The notes under the pieces are model-generated. The model was given only the letters and a program-made list of their open reading frames with translations. It was not told the DNA's origin and made no database searches. Positions 1-11,263 of a stretch of DNA of 64,000 nt are shown one piece after another. Source of the DNA: Telopea speciosissima (Eukaryota; Streptophyta; Magnoliopsida; Proteales; Proteaceae); assembly GCF_018873765.1 (NCBI RefSeq), contig NC_057926.1:56867378-56931377 (forward strand). Reading direction: 5' to 3'. The stretch's first letter is position 1, and every line of letters starts with the position of its first letter. The translations under genes were made by a program, and so were the position numbers.

Positions 1-23
1 CAGGGCGCATAAGACAAGGTTGC

Positions 24-467
24 TTAGTTCAAGTCGGCACAACGTCGACCTCCGTTCTGTTGCGCATTTCCCTTGATGAGTGCGGGTAGCAAGAGGGGTG
101 CCACCGGTGGCTGGCCCAGCAACCCGCCCTGAGCCATCTGTCCCATAAAAGTCTGCAACATCTCGTTGGTGTGTAGCAGTTGGAGCTGAAGGTCCATGAC
201 TTGCTGATTGTTCGTCGGGGCTTCGAGGTCCAAATTATCCGACAAAGGTGGCGGCGGCGGCAAGTTCAACCCGTTCGGGTTAGGCTCGATTCGGGGCCGA
301 CCCTCCACAACCGCCGTGTCCAGTACACTTCCCCCATTTTCACCCTCCGGCGGTGGAATCGGATTGGCAGTGGCGCCCGCACTGCGCTGAGTTACTCCCC
401 CGCGTGGGGGTCTTCCGGCTGCACCTTGCCGCGACGTCTTGGGAGGCGGCGAGTGTCTCGCCTGCAT
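24..467 (-). pseudogene. Ty3/gypsy gag, N-terminal fragment
   Basis: This is a 147-codon reading frame on the minus strand, rich in proline, glycine and arginine at the start, with a leucine/glutamine-rich stretch (VMDLQLQLLHTNEMLQTFMG) near residues 90-109. It sits about 130 bases downstream of a retroelement primer site and an LTR, which is where gag begins. Low-complexity proline-rich gag N-termini are common in Tat-like plant gypsy elements. The frame closes with a stop at the window edge, and no capsid homology or zinc knuckle is visible, so the product is truncated or the copy is decayed. The rest of the element lies outside the window. The gag call rests mainly on position. Confidence 0.55.
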
Positions 468-594
468 ACTCGCCTGTCTGTCGGGTTATGGCTCATCCCC
501 ACGAAAAACAGAGCCATGTTGCAACGATCTTGTTTGCACGACCATTGTTTTTGCTCCGTAGATGTGTAAAAACGACGATGACTAGCTGAAGCCG

Positions 595-612
595 TTCCCA
601 CAGACAGCGCCA
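595..612 (-). other. Primer-binding site of the gypsy element
   Basis: Read on the minus strand the sequence is TGGCGCTGTCTGTGGGAA, beginning five bases after the LTR terminus. This resembles the TGGCGCC...TGTGGGAA signature found just inside the 5' LTR of many plant Tat/Athila-like gypsy elements. It fixes the orientation as minus and separates the LTR from the gag leader. Confidence 0.6.
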
Positions 613-616
613 AATC

Positions 617-1490
617 TGTTGCGTGTGAAAACCCCCCCTGCCCGATTCGCCCACTAATGAGCCTGCAAAAACCGAGTAAGCACAAGAGAGCCGGTGTGGC
701 TCCGGCCTAGGACTCTCCGACGCTCAAGTCAGGTGTCCAATGCAACAGCGTAACAGCGTAGTGAAAAGTGAGATGAGCGCTTGAGCTCCATACCTGGGTA
801 TTTATAAGATGAGGCGGTTGGAGGAGTCCTCGTATGGTAAGAGTCCTCTATTGGTAGGGCTCTTCCACGCGTAGCGGAGTGAAGAGTTATTTTCGGAGTC
901 GGTCTCTCAGTAAGGTAAGAGTCCTTACGGGAGAGTGATTCGATTCCGTACGGGATTACGACCCGATTCGTATCCCACGATTGTCGGGACACTAATGTGG
1001 CTCTGTGATCTCCGGTACGCCGCTACTGAGGGTTCTGGAGAGGGCTCGGCCTCGGACCGCCGTGGCCTAGGTGCTCGGCCTTGGGCGGCCGTGGCCTCAG
1101 TGCTCGGCCTCAGTCTCGGCGTATGTAGCATGGGTATTTCCCCCGGTCAAGCGGGAGCCCAACCGAGTCATAGCACTTCGTCTATGGCTGGCTTGTGTGG
1201 GCTTGGCTTAGGGCTCGGCTCAGGGCTCGGTTGGCCTGAGCCCCGGCCATGGACCTTGGACATGTCAGGGGGATCGTTCTCTTGCTCTACGCTCGGTGTA
1301 GCGCCGCGCACCAGGTACCCGGCCCGGTTCTCGACGGGCTAAGTACTCGGCCCAGGTAAGAACTGTAGTGCTGCCTTTCTTCAGGTGAACAGTTCGGCCC
1401 GGGCTTGGACGACTCGGCTCGGTCTTGGGATTTGGTCTCAGCACATCCACATGGCGACCTCTGGTTGGTTGGGAAATCTATGACTCATCA
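617..1490 (-). mobile_element. 5' LTR of a Tat-like Ty3/gypsy element
   Basis: The downstream LTR edge is secure: on the minus strand it ends ...CACACGCAACA directly before the primer-binding site. The upstream edge is a best guess at 1490, where the minus strand reads TGATGAGTCA. The LTR is GC-rich and contains many CTCGGCC-type repeats between about 1030 and 1420. A TATAAATA box on the minus strand at 799-806 fits an LTR promoter about 180 bases before the LTR end. The other LTR is outside the window, so no target duplication can be tested. Confidence 0.6.
799..806 (-). promoter_or_regulatory. TATA box of the gypsy LTR
   Basis: The minus strand reads CTTATAAATACC here, inside the LTR and in the direction of the gag frame. 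The position suits a U3 promoter. No experimental evidence is possible from sequence. Confidence 0.5.
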
Positions 1491-1588
1491 GCAAGATTGC
1501 TTAAATCTGATTTATAGTAAAGAAGTTATGTTCCGGCCAAACATTATTTAGTGTGAGCGTATGTTGTCAAAATCGCTTTAAATTAAAA

Positions 1589-1979
1589 TATTTTTTAGAT
1601 ATCAAAACAAATGAATATATTTTTTTAGGTATCAAAACAAATGAATATTTTACCGCAGTAGTTTTTAACTATGTTTTACCATATTAAGATTTATGGAGCA
1701 TTAGAAAATTGAAAATTTCACCTATTGCCAAAAATCCAGTTTTTGTTTTTGAACCGGGGGGTTGACTTTTTATCATTTTGGAATTTGATTTTTTTAATCA
1801 TTTTATTGAATTCAAATAGGGGTTTTTTTAGCTATGTTTTACAGCATTGAGGATTTATGGAATCTTTAGATTTGAGAAAAAACCCAGTAATAGAAAGTTG
1901 AAAATTTCACCTATTGCCAAAAATCCAATTTTTATTTTTGAACTGGAGGGTTGACTTTTTATCATTTTAGAATTTGATG
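1589..1979. repeat. AT-rich tandem duplication
   Basis: A short unit (ATCAAAACAAATGAATAT) occurs twice at about 1600 and 1635. A longer unit of about 150-165 bases, containing GAAAATTTCACCTATTGCC and GGTTGACTTTTTATCATTTT, occurs at about 1661-1790 and again at 1826-1979 with scattered differences. There is no coding potential. It may be part of a degraded LTR or MITE. Confidence 0.7.
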
Positions 1980-1984
1980 TCTTG

Positions 1985-2152
1985 ACAACTATGCTCGGGA
2001 CCTTCACGGTTAGACTCCCCTACACTTACCTAACATCAAACCCTTACCCTAATTTCACCAAAAGCCTATTTTGACCGAGCCGGCTCACCTACTCATAACA
2101 GATGTTGGTTGATTGGCTCCTATTTGGTCCTCTACCAATCTAGGACTACATT
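1985..2152 (+). mobile_element. Family A LTR, 3'-end fragment
   Basis: The stretch ends in CTAGGACTACATTA, the same terminus seen at 24597 and 45188 and in reverse at 4571 and 7121. The preceding text (GACTCCCCTACACTTACC, then TTGATTGGCTCCTATTTGG) matches the ends of those copies in order. The 5' part of this LTR is missing or unrecognisable, and no target duplication can be checked. Confidence 0.6.
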
Positions 2153-2900
2153 ATCCAGTCTATCCATTGCTGTTACTGTTGCTGTGAGAGAGCAAACCAC
2201 TGCTGCTGCTACATCTGTGAAGGCCTGATTGCAACCTTAATCAATAACCAACACTGCTGCTGTCGATTACACCATCAACTCAGGGCCTACAGCTCCTGCG
2301 GCTCATTTTCCCCCATCAGAACCTACTGCAACTTCGAGACTCCGGAACACAGCAACCTGTGACCCTTTCATGATCATATTCAGGGTATCTTGAGGGCAAA
2401 TCCTACTCTTCATTCGACTGTGCTCGACTTTCCCAACTGCTGGCCAGAATGATCTTTCCAATAACCTTCGATTTTGAAGGCTACTTTCTAATTTCAAGCC
2501 CTCTTCATAAATCAACATCAGACCATTAGAATTGGCTGGTTTTTGGAATATAACAACAATTTAACACCACCTCCACTCGATCCAAGTTTGGTGAAGTTCT
2601 GCTGGCTGGTTTGGGTCTTATTCTCTAAGTTACTAATTCTGGTTTTGTTGCTCTTTTGATGTTCTGCTGCAACCTATAATCGATCCTACTGTGGAGTGGT
2701 TCTCACTTGAACTTCTTCTACATTAATTAGTTAGGTGAAACAGATCACTTCATCAAGTTTGGTACTTTGGTTCCATCTTTCATATCAAGAAAGAACCTCT
2801 TAAAGCCAACAAGCTGACAGCTAACACAGAAAACTGCAAAAATTACAGGTATATTTACGCTCTCTTGGTTACTATGGAAGAAGAATTGTTTTGGCATCAC
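2153..2900. other. No gene recognised
   Basis: This is unique-looking sequence with a few CTGCTG runs near 2200-2270. The longest frame (71 codons, minus strand near 2303-2518) shows no known motif. Confidence 0.5.
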
Positions 2901-3197
2901 TAAGGCTACGTTTGGTAAATGTCTGAACAGCGTTCAGAACTGTTCTTCCGCTCTTTAAGAACAAAAAAACGTGAAATTATGTTTGGCTTCACGGTTCCTT
3001 TTTTTGTTCTTTAAGAACGAACCGGAGGAATTTTAGAGGTAAAGAACGTTCTTTACAGACCGTCTTGGAGACGGTCTGCAAAGAACAAAGAACGATCGCT
3101 TGCGATTCACGAGTAAAACCCATGAGCAAGCAACGAAGACAACAAAAAAACCCAAAACGCAGATCTAGGGAAGGAAGTAGGCGAACTTGCAGGTCGA

Positions 3198-3277
3198 TCT
3201 CCTCTCGCTCTCTCGCTCTCTATCTCTCTCTCTCTCGCTTCCTCTCTCTGCTCTCTCTACCTCTCACTCTCCCTGTC

Positions 3278-3325
<48 letters not shown>

Positions 3326-3352
3326 TCTGTTTCTCTCTCTCTCGGTCGTTTG
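3198..3352. repeat. (CT)n microsatellite
   Basis: A long CT-rich tract interrupted by GCT and CTC variants lies here, with a shorter CT run near 3495-3510. It is inside the left arm of the Harbinger-like element. The open frames across it are repeat artefacts. Confidence 0.9.
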
Positions 3353-3779
3353 TTGGGATGAAGATCTGACTATGGATTTTTCTCCTTTGTCTCAGGATTT
3401 AGAGCAACAACCCTAACAATTGAAGGTTTCTGCTACAATGGTCCTCTCTAGCACGACCCTCTCTGCAACTGACGTTGACAACAACAAAGGTGACTCTCTC
3501 TCTCTCTCTGTAATTAGTTATTTGTTCTTCGTTTTTCTTTCCAATTTTTTCCTGTAATGTTTTTCATACGTTGATGTATGATTTATGGTGTAATGTTTGA
3601 AATTTGTGATTGCTGGCCCATTTTTTCCTGACATCTGTTATGTTTATGAGAAGTTTACTGGCCGATTGTTGTGAGATTTTCATCTCTATCAACAGATCTG
3701 GTTACCGAACTTCTCCAATTTTTTTCTTTTTTTTGATAGGTACTTCTCCTCCATTTCCGTTCTGTGTTATGCATTTTTT

Positions 3780-4537
3780 TGTTGGGAAAAGTGTGAAAAT
3801 CCTTTTCCACCTGCGTGCAAAGAAAACTGGAGAAAATACAGCAGTTCGTGAATAGTAACTGTAAATAGTGTCACATGAATAGTAACCACGTGTGGGACCC
3901 ACGTTAACACATAGTGAGCATACAAAGAACGTATAAAAATGATAAAAATAAACAAACTCACAGACACAAGTGTTTACGTTGTTCGGCAATGCCTACATCC
4001 ACGGGCGTAATTGGGACTTCTTCAATATGAGAGAACTGAGACAATAATCGTACAAGTAATAACACTTGGATTTAAACCAAACCCAACCTTGTATCCAAAA
4101 TCGGATACCCCTTGTACACCCTCTCTCAACTCACACTCTCAAACCCCTGAAGAGATTGCACTATACCCAATAACTCCAACTAAACCCTCTCACCTTCACA
4201 GCTCTTGAACTTGTGTGTTCAATCTGTATCGAACCCTTACCCTTTACCCCTATTTATAGGAATTGGTAAGGATGAATTTCCCACGTTCATAGCCGATTTA
4301 TGAACAGTGGAGGGGTAGGCAAGTAGGTGGGTGGCACCCCCCCTCCCCATTTTTCCTTCCTTCATTAAATGGTTGAACCCACTTTGTCCATTAGCCCATT
4401 AATTCTTTAATTTCTTCCTTTTTCTCTCTTCTCTTTCCTTCTTTTTCTTTTGCTTTGACTTTTTTGTACAATACACCACCACCCAACCCATTTGTCAAGG
4501 GTGGTGGCTGGCCCTCATAAATGAGGAGGACCCAACA
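3780..4537 (-). repeat. 3' LTR of the copia element
   Basis: This is a 758-base LTR nearly identical in layout to 12310-13071. It begins TGTTGGGAAAAG and ends GACCCAACA on the plus strand. In minus orientation it is the downstream LTR. Confidence 0.9.
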
Positions 4538-4552
4538 AACTCCCCCTCCGAC
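4538..4552 (-). other. Polypurine tract of the copia element
   Basis: The minus strand reads GAGTCGGAGGGGGAGTT immediately before the 3' LTR, as expected for plus-strand priming of reverse transcription. Confidence 0.7.
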
Positions 4553-4565
4553 TCATAAAGAGGGA

Positions 4566-4570
4566 CCTGC
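4566..4570. repeat. Target-site duplication CCTGC, left copy
   Basis: CCTGC precedes the gypsy element at 4571, and the same five bases follow it at 8271-8275. Together they show that the gypsy element inserted into the 3' end of the copia element. Confidence 0.85.
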
Positions 4571-5717
4571 TAATGTAGTCTGAGGTAGGACAAGTCCCAC
4601 TAGGAACCAAGGGAATAGGGTAAGTAATAGGATTGGCCGAATGGGACAAATTTGGCCAATTAGGTCAAAATTTAGAGTTAGGGTTTCGCGCTAGGGTTTT
4701 ATTTGGTAAAGATGTGCAGGTTTTTAGGGTCTATTGGTGTAGGTTTGGATTGATTTGGATGAAATTAGAAATCTAGGGTTTCGGGTTAGAGGCCTTGTAA
4801 AAATGGAGTGTTTTCAGGATCTAGGGTTTAGGGGTGGATTTTGAGAAAGGAGTTTATAGGGTATTAATGGGCAGGTCTAGGGGGTTATTTTGGTATAAAG
4901 ACGTTAGGATTTGGGAAGGTTTAAAAATTCTGCAATTCTGGACAGAATTGAGTTGTAGGCTTTGGGTTTCAATGGAGGTTAGGGTTTGATGGATGGAGGG
5001 GAGTTTGGATTAGGTCTAATGAAGGGGAATGGCTGAATAGGTTAGAAGAAGAAGGTTTGAAATCAAATCTTGAATTCAAACTTACTGGATTTGAAAAGAT
5101 CTTTAATGGTAGTAGCTTTGAAGATGAACAATGGGGTCTCCCGATGTACAAGATGCAAGGAGATAAGTAGCAGCCCTCCCGATCTTCACGATACAAGGAG
5201 TCGATTGGAGATCCACCAATCCCTTCACCTTGATATTACTCACAAGGCACACTCACGATGGAGCAAAGGCAGCAAGCATAACGTTGAATTTTTATTAATT
5301 AAAATTCGTATTCCATACTTGGCCCCCTTAGAACCTTATATAAAAGACTCAAAATTAGAGTTAGACACTTAAAAAGAATGGCCTAACCCAATCCTTAACC
5401 TATTAGCTAACTTAAACTGACAAGGAAACTAAAATAGACTCAAAATAGAGTCTTAATGACTTAAAAACAACTTAAACTACTTAAAATAAAGAAGATTCCC
5501 TACTAGCCAATAGGATATAAGAACCTCTTAGCCAATAGGGTCACTTCACTTAAATTAGACCATTTGAACCAATTGGATGCAACCAATTCAAACCGGTTCA
5601 ATTAAAAACACAAAATAAAAACTAAGTATAGAAATAAACTAAACTAAACTAAGGCTCCTACTAAAACCCTAGGTTTAGGGTGGCTTTTTCAATTCGAGGA
5701 AGCTAGGATCTGCATCA
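4571..5717 (-). repeat. 3' LTR of the family A element
   Basis: This 1147-base LTR matches 7121-8270 along its length with scattered substitutions and short indels. It holds a run of AGGGTTT-rich sequence near 4680-4880. Confidence 0.9.
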
Positions 5718-7104
5718 ACTCTCCCCGACTTAGAAACATTCATCTCCGATGAGTGGGTGAAATCCATGCAACACTCTGGCAACTTGGACCTGAGCTTGTT
5801 GACATCACAAATGGGAGTCCAAGTACTATGCTTCTGAGAAGAAACTCGTCCACGGATCTTGTGATGAGGAGGAGGAAGCAACATGTGGGCAGCAGCTTCA
5901 ATACTTCCTCGACAGAATTCTGTTGAGGTTAGAACAGTGGGAATATGGTCTTCAAGTCGTCGAGCCTTCTCTTCAAAAAACCAAGTGGGCATCACAAAAT
6001 CAATATGTTCAACCTCCATAGGGTCTTCAATATTGATAACCTTCTCATTCAACCCCACTTCTTCAAGAACAGCAACTTGCTTGTCGTTGTCTCCCTGTGA
6101 AATCACCTCTTCATTTCCTGTTGTATCATCACAAGGACTTGGGCTCTCTTGAATGAAACCCTGTTAGAGCAGCTCTCCGACCAACTTCTTGAGCTCATCA
6201 TGCTCTGTAGAACTCATTCTGTAGGCTTGCAGATTTGGTAAAATAGAACCAGGCACCAAATTTATTACATGCTGAATATTTCTCAGTAGGGGTAACTCAT
6301 TTGGTAGCTCCTTTGACACTACATCAGAAGAGTTATTGCATCAGAAAAGTCATGCAATAACTCCTTGAACTTGACCTCAGGCTGGGCAACAACTTGTTGT
6401 GTAACCACGTCTAGGATCAGACCTGAATCATGGCTGGTCTGCTCAAATTCCCTTTGTGGTATAGCTAAGACTTTATTCTCACAATCTGTCTCCTTCTGGT
6501 TGGTGCGCATAATTTGTCGTTTGTGCATCTCGGAGGGTAGATTAAGAGGATTTAGAATGATCTATTGCCCTTTGTGTTGAAACACACACTGATTTTTTCT
6601 TCCATAAATAGCAACATCGTTGTCATATAACCATGGTCTTCCCAATAACACATTAGTCATTTGCATTGGGATGATGTCGCACCAAACCTCTTCAGCATAG
6701 TGTTGGAGTTGTAAAGAAACATAACACCTTTCATTTACCTCTAATTTGTTGCCATTCAGCAGAGCAACCTTGTAAGGGAAAGGATGCTTTTCATGCTTCA
6801 GATCGGCCTTCTGCACATATCTTTCAGAAACCACATTAACACAACTGCCACTATCAATAATAATCTAAGCAGTGCGTTCTCCAGCCTTCATACGAGTATA
6901 GAATATGCAGCTATGTCGCCAGTCTTCACCTTCAATTTCAACCATCAATAAACGTGCTACAACATGTACTCCTCGGGTATCTTCATAATCTTCACCCAAG
7001 TCTTCATAGTAATCAGCCTCATCATCACTATCATCTAAGGGTAGGGCAAATAAGCCTAGTTCATCTGGTGGAGGTGGCAGAACTGGAATGCCATATACAT
7101 CCAT
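5675..7104 (-). pseudogene. Gypsy gag-pol remnant: protease and start of RT
   Basis: On the minus strand an ATG at 7104 lies two bases after the primer site and opens an acidic segment (DDSDDEADYYEDLGEDYED). This is followed by an in-frame stop and then a retropepsin domain with the active-site triplet DSG at 6847-6855 and a later LLGRPWLYD motif. Next come the linker and the first residues of reverse transcriptase (AYRMSSTEHDELKKL near 6190-6230), and then a jump from SPSPC to unrelated sequence, marking an internal deletion that removes reverse transcriptase, RNase H and integrase. The last frame runs about 40 bases into the 3' LTR. Several in-frame stops are present. Full-length gypsy polyproteins exceed 1400 residues, so this is a relic. 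Confidence 0.82.
5718..5730 (-). other. Polypurine tract of the family A element
   Basis: The minus strand reads AGTCGGGGAGAGT directly before the LTR start TGATGCAG. Confidence 0.75.
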
Positions 7105-7105
7105 G

Positions 7106-7117
7106 GCTTTGATACCA
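7106..7117 (-). other. Primer-binding site of the family A element
   Basis: The minus strand reads TGGTATCAAAGC, one base from the TGGTATCAGAGC complementary to the 3' end of initiator tRNA-Met. It lies three bases inside the 5' LTR. Confidence 0.85.
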
Positions 7118-7120
7118 ATT

Positions 7121-8270
7121 TAATGTAGTCCTCGCTAGGACAAGTCCCACTAGGAACCAGGGGAATAGGGTAAGTAATAGGATTGGCCGAATGGGACAGA
7201 TTTGGCTAATTAGATCAAAATTTAGGGTTAGGGTTAGGGCTAGGGTTTCGAGCTAGGGTTTTATTTGGTAAAGATGTGCAGGTTTTTAGGAGTCTATTGA
7301 TGTAGGTTTGGATTGATTTGGATGAAATTAGAAATCTAGGGTTTCGGGTTAGAGGCCTTATAAAAATGGAGTGTTTGCAAGATCTAGGGTTTAGAGGTGG
7401 ATTTTGGGAAAGGGTTTTATAGGGTATTAATGAACAGGTCTAGGGAGTTATTTTGGTATAAAGAAGTTAGGATTTGGGAAGGTTTAAAAATTCTGCAATT
7501 CTGGACAAAATTGAGTTGCAGGCTTTGGGTTTCAATGGAGGTGAGTTTGGATTAGGTCTAATGAAGGGGAATGGCTGAATAGGTTAGAAGAAGAAGGTTT
7601 GAAATCAAATCTCAGATTCAAACTGACTGGATTTGAAGAATCTTCAATGATAGTAGCTTTGAAGATGAACAATGGGGTCTCCCGATCTACAAGATGTAAG
7701 GAGATAAGTAGCAGCCCTCCCGATCTTCACAATGCAAGGAGTCGATTGGAGAACAACCAATCCCTTCACCTTGATATTACTCACAAGGCACACTCACGAT
7801 GGAGCAAAGGCAGCAACAAAGGCAACAAGCATAACGCTGAGTTTTTATTAATTAAAATTCGTATTCCATACTTGGCCCCCTTAGAACCTTATATAGAAGA
7901 ATCAAAATTAGACTTAGACACTAAAAAGAAATGGCCTAACCCAATCCTTAACCTATTAGCTAATTTAAATTGACTAGGAAACTGAAATAGACTCAAAATA
8001 GAGTCCTAATGACTTAAAAACAACTTAAACTACTTAAAATAAAGAAGATTCTCTACTAGCCAATAGGATATAAGAACCTCTTAGCCAATAGGATCACTTC
8101 ACTTAAATTAGACCATTTAAACCAATTGGATGCAACCAATTTAAACCGGTTAAATTCAAAACACAAAATAAAAACTAAGTATAGAAATAAACTAAACTAA
8201 ACTAAGGCTCCTACTAAAACCCTAGGTTTAGGGTGGCTTTTTCAATTCGAGGAGGCTAGGATCTGCATCA
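7121..8270 (-). repeat. 5' LTR of the family A element
   Basis: This 1150-base LTR is paired with 4571-5717. It abuts the primer site on one side and the CCTGC duplication (8271-8275) on the other. Confidence 0.9.
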
Positions 8271-8275
8271 CCTGC

Positions 8276-8608
8276 CATGCCTGCAATGCTTTTGCAAAAA
8301 TCGTGCTTTGCTTTGGGTAAAGCCTTTGTCATCATATCTGCTCCGTTCTTATCAGTATGAATCTTTTTAAGCTGCAAATGTTTCTGCTCTGGTACATCTC
8401 AAATCCAATGATACCTTACATTGATGTGCTTGGTCTTGCAATGGAAACTTGGATTCTTACTTATGTGAATAGCGCTTTGACTATCACAATGAACAACGTA
8501 CTTGTCTTGGTTCAAACCTAGTTCTTGAGTGAACCGCTTCATCCATAACATCTCCTTACAAGCTTCTACAACAGCTATGTACTCAGCTTCTGTGGTTGAT
8601 AAGGCCAC
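8276..8608 (-). pseudogene. Copia RNase H domain fragment
   Basis: The minus-strand translation contains MALSTTEAEYIAVVEACKE, the copia RNase H motif, followed by HCDSQSAIHISKNPSFH. An in-frame TGA follows RYHWI. Beyond it the frame continues with KKIHTDKNGADMMTKALP up to the gypsy insertion, so the pol C-terminus is present but interrupted. The TGA is one C-to-T change from CGA. Confidence 0.85.
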
Positions 8609-8722
8609 ACATTTCTACAACTTGGATTGCCATGACACTGCTCCCCCTACAAAAGTAAAGAGGTATCCTGATGTGGATTTCGTCGAGTCGATGTCACCTG
8701 CCATATCAGCATCTGTGTATCC

Positions 8723-9763
8723 CTACAACACAGGTTTACCACCTCCAAAGCACAGACAATAATTAGTTGTACATTTAAGATACCTTAGAATCCATTTCAC
8801 TGCTTCCCAGTGCTCTTTGTCGGGGTTAGCAAGAAATCTACTTACAACTCCAACTGCATGTGCAATGTCAGGTCTTGTACACACCATGGCATACATCAAA
8901 CTTCCTACCGCTGACGAGTAGGGTATATTCTTCATTCTTATTCTTCCTTCTTCAGTTGAGGGGCTCTGGTCACTGCTTAACTTGAAATGGCATGCAAGTG
9001 GAGTACTTACATGCTTTGCTTTGTCCATATTGAACCTTTCAAGTACTTTCTGCACGTACGTTTCTTGTGATAGCTATAGCTTCCCAGCTTTCCGATCACG
9101 GGAAATCTTCATCCCTAAGATTTGTCGTATCTGCCCCAAACCCTTTATGGCAAAGGACTTGCTCAATTCTTGCTTTAACCTGTCAATTTTATTGACATCC
9201 TAACCAACAATTAACATGTCATCAACATAGAGCAAACTAATAATAAAATCATTTTCAGAAAAATTTTTAACAAATACACAATGGTTTGATGTTGTTCTCG
9301 TATACCCATGATCCATCATGAATGAATCAAATTTCCTGTACCATTGTCTTGGTGCTTGTTTCAAACTGTACAAGCTTTTTCTTAGCCTGCAGACCATGTG
9401 TTCCTTACCCTTGACTTTGAAGCCTTCTGGTTGCTCCATGTAAATTTCTTCCTCCAGATCACCATGGAGAAAGGCTGTTTTTACATCAAGTTAATGAACT
9501 TCCAAGTTCATACTCGCAACCAAACTTAACACTACCCGTATAGATGACATTTTTACTACGGGTGAAAAATTTTCATCAAAGTCAATACCTTTCTTTTGCC
9601 CAAAACCTTTCACAACCAACCTTGCCTTGTATCTTGGTTGTGGGTTGTTTTCTTTGGTCTTTAATTTGAACACCCATTTGTTCCTGAGTGTCTTCTTACC
9701 CTTAGGTAAACTTACCAGGTCATAAGTATGGTTCTTATGCAGGGAGTCCATCTCCTCTCGCAT
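8723..9763 (-). pseudogene. Copia reverse transcriptase, broken
   Basis: Three minus-strand segments carry the domain in order: the start (KNKWVFK-like, [19 protein letters not shown], near 9760-9491), the palm with MEQPEGFKVKGKEHMVCRL and the catalytic YVDD at 9218-9229, and the thumb (YSSAVGSLMYAMVCTRPDIA near 9055-8723). Frameshifts or stops separate the segments. The match is to plant copia polymerases of the Tnt1 type. Confidence 0.88.
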
Positions 9764-9847
9764 AGCTTTTAACCATTCAGCCTTGTACTTATCAGCTTTT
9801 GCTTCTTCGAAGCACTCTGGTTCACCTGCATCTGTTAGTGTAACATA

Positions 9848-11083
9848 CTAATGAGGTGGATACCTGGTAGATTGTTGACGCTCCCTGGTGGATCTTCTTA
9901 ACTGGGACTCAACTGGTGGCTCTTGAGTCACCTGCTCCCCATGTTCACCTTCATTGGTACCCTCTGTAGGAGCATCATTTTCACCATCGACATCACCGGT
10001 TGCATCTTCAACGCCTTCTTGCGTATCTCCCCCATCATCATGTGCCATGAGTGAAGAATCTGGTTCAGAGTCCACAAGGTCATCAATGAACGGTTGAGGT
10101 TTTTCGATCTTGTCAAAGTCTTCAATTGTTTGGTCTTCTAGAAAAACCACATCTCTGCTTCTGACCATCTTCTTCTCAACCGGATCCCATAACCTGTAAC
10201 CAAACTTGTCATGAACATATCCTAAGAAAATGCATTGTTTAGATTTGTCATCAAGTTTGGATCGTTTGTCTCTTGAAACGTGCACGAACACTCTACAACC
10301 GAACACCTTTAGATGGTTGTAGGATACGTCTTTTCCGCTCCATACTTGCTCGGGAATATCTCCATTCAAAGGAGATGATGGAGATAAATTAATCAAGTAT
10401 ACGGTTGTCCGCATAGCTTCTCCCCAGTAGCATCGTGCCAATTTTGCATGTGCAAGCATGCATCTGATTCTTTCTATAATGGTGTGGTTCATCCTTTCAG
10501 CTACACCATTATGCTGTGGGGTCTTGGAAACTGTTTGTTCATGTCGAATTCCATGGTCGTTACAGTACTCTTCAAATGGACCAATGTACTCACCACTGTT
10601 ATCAGTACGAATGCATTTGAGAGGTTTTCCTGTTTCTCTTTCAACAGTAACATAAAATTATTTAAATACACCAAAAACTTGATATTTAGTTTTTAATGCA
10701 AATGCCCACACTTTTCTAGATGCATCATCTATGAAAATAACAAAATAAGATGCACCATCAACTGATTTTACTTTTATAGGTCCACAGACATCAGAATGTA
10801 CTAATTCTAAGATGTCTCTTTTCCTTTGGAGAGAACTTTTGTTGAAGGTAACTCGGTGTTGTTTACCGACTAAATAATGAACACAACGGTTTAGGGACGT
10901 ACTTTTAATATTTGGTAGAAGGTTACCTTTAGTGAGAATTTGCATCCCTTTCTCACTCATGTGGCCAAGTCGCCGATGCCACACAACCGTAGTGGACTCA
11001 TCCTCCACTGTGTTTATTTCAACCTTGCAAATTTGCACTTTTGTTTTGTACGAAGTACAACACTTACTTCCCCTTGCCATCAC
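9848..11083 (-). pseudogene. Copia integrase, broken
   Basis: The minus strand encodes the zinc-binding and core parts (WHRRLGHMSEKGMQIL; ELVHSDVCGPI; FVIFIDDASRKVWAF at 11083-10658). After a break the remaining part follows at 10492-9848: MNHTIIERIRCMLAHAKL, CRVFVHVSRDKRSKLD, then an acidic tail before reverse transcriptase. The order and motifs fit a copia integrase that joins element DNA to host DNA. It is interrupted and not functional as read. Confidence 0.86.
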
Positions 11084-11263
11084 AATAGATCATTTGGTAA
11101 GCTTCCATCGACCGTTACCAAAGTGATTGTAATATTTTTCTTCATCTAATTTTCCTGCAGAGATCAAATTTAAACGGACATCTGGTATATACCTTACGTC
11201 CCTGAGAACCATTTTACAACCAACATTTGTTTCAATGTTCACATCACCCATCCCCATAATTTT

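Larger units (their letters stand above)
4571..8270 (-). mobile_element. Family A Ty3/gypsy element, internally deleted
   Basis: Two LTRs (4571-5717 and 7121-8270) flank only 1.4 kb of internal sequence, coding on the minus strand. A perfect 5-bp duplication (CCTGC) and intact primer and polypurine sites show that it moved as a unit. The interior keeps a retropepsin-like domain and the first part of reverse transcriptase but lacks capsid, most of reverse transcriptase, RNase H and integrase, so it must have been mobilised in trans. The LTRs run from TGATGCAG to CTACATTA in element orientation. The 3' terminus is therefore TA rather than the usual CA. Confidence 0.88.

Noticed and set aside
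3065..3369. Open frames of about 60-100 codons over the CT tract
   Set aside because: They are translations of a microsatellite (Leu-Ser repeats).
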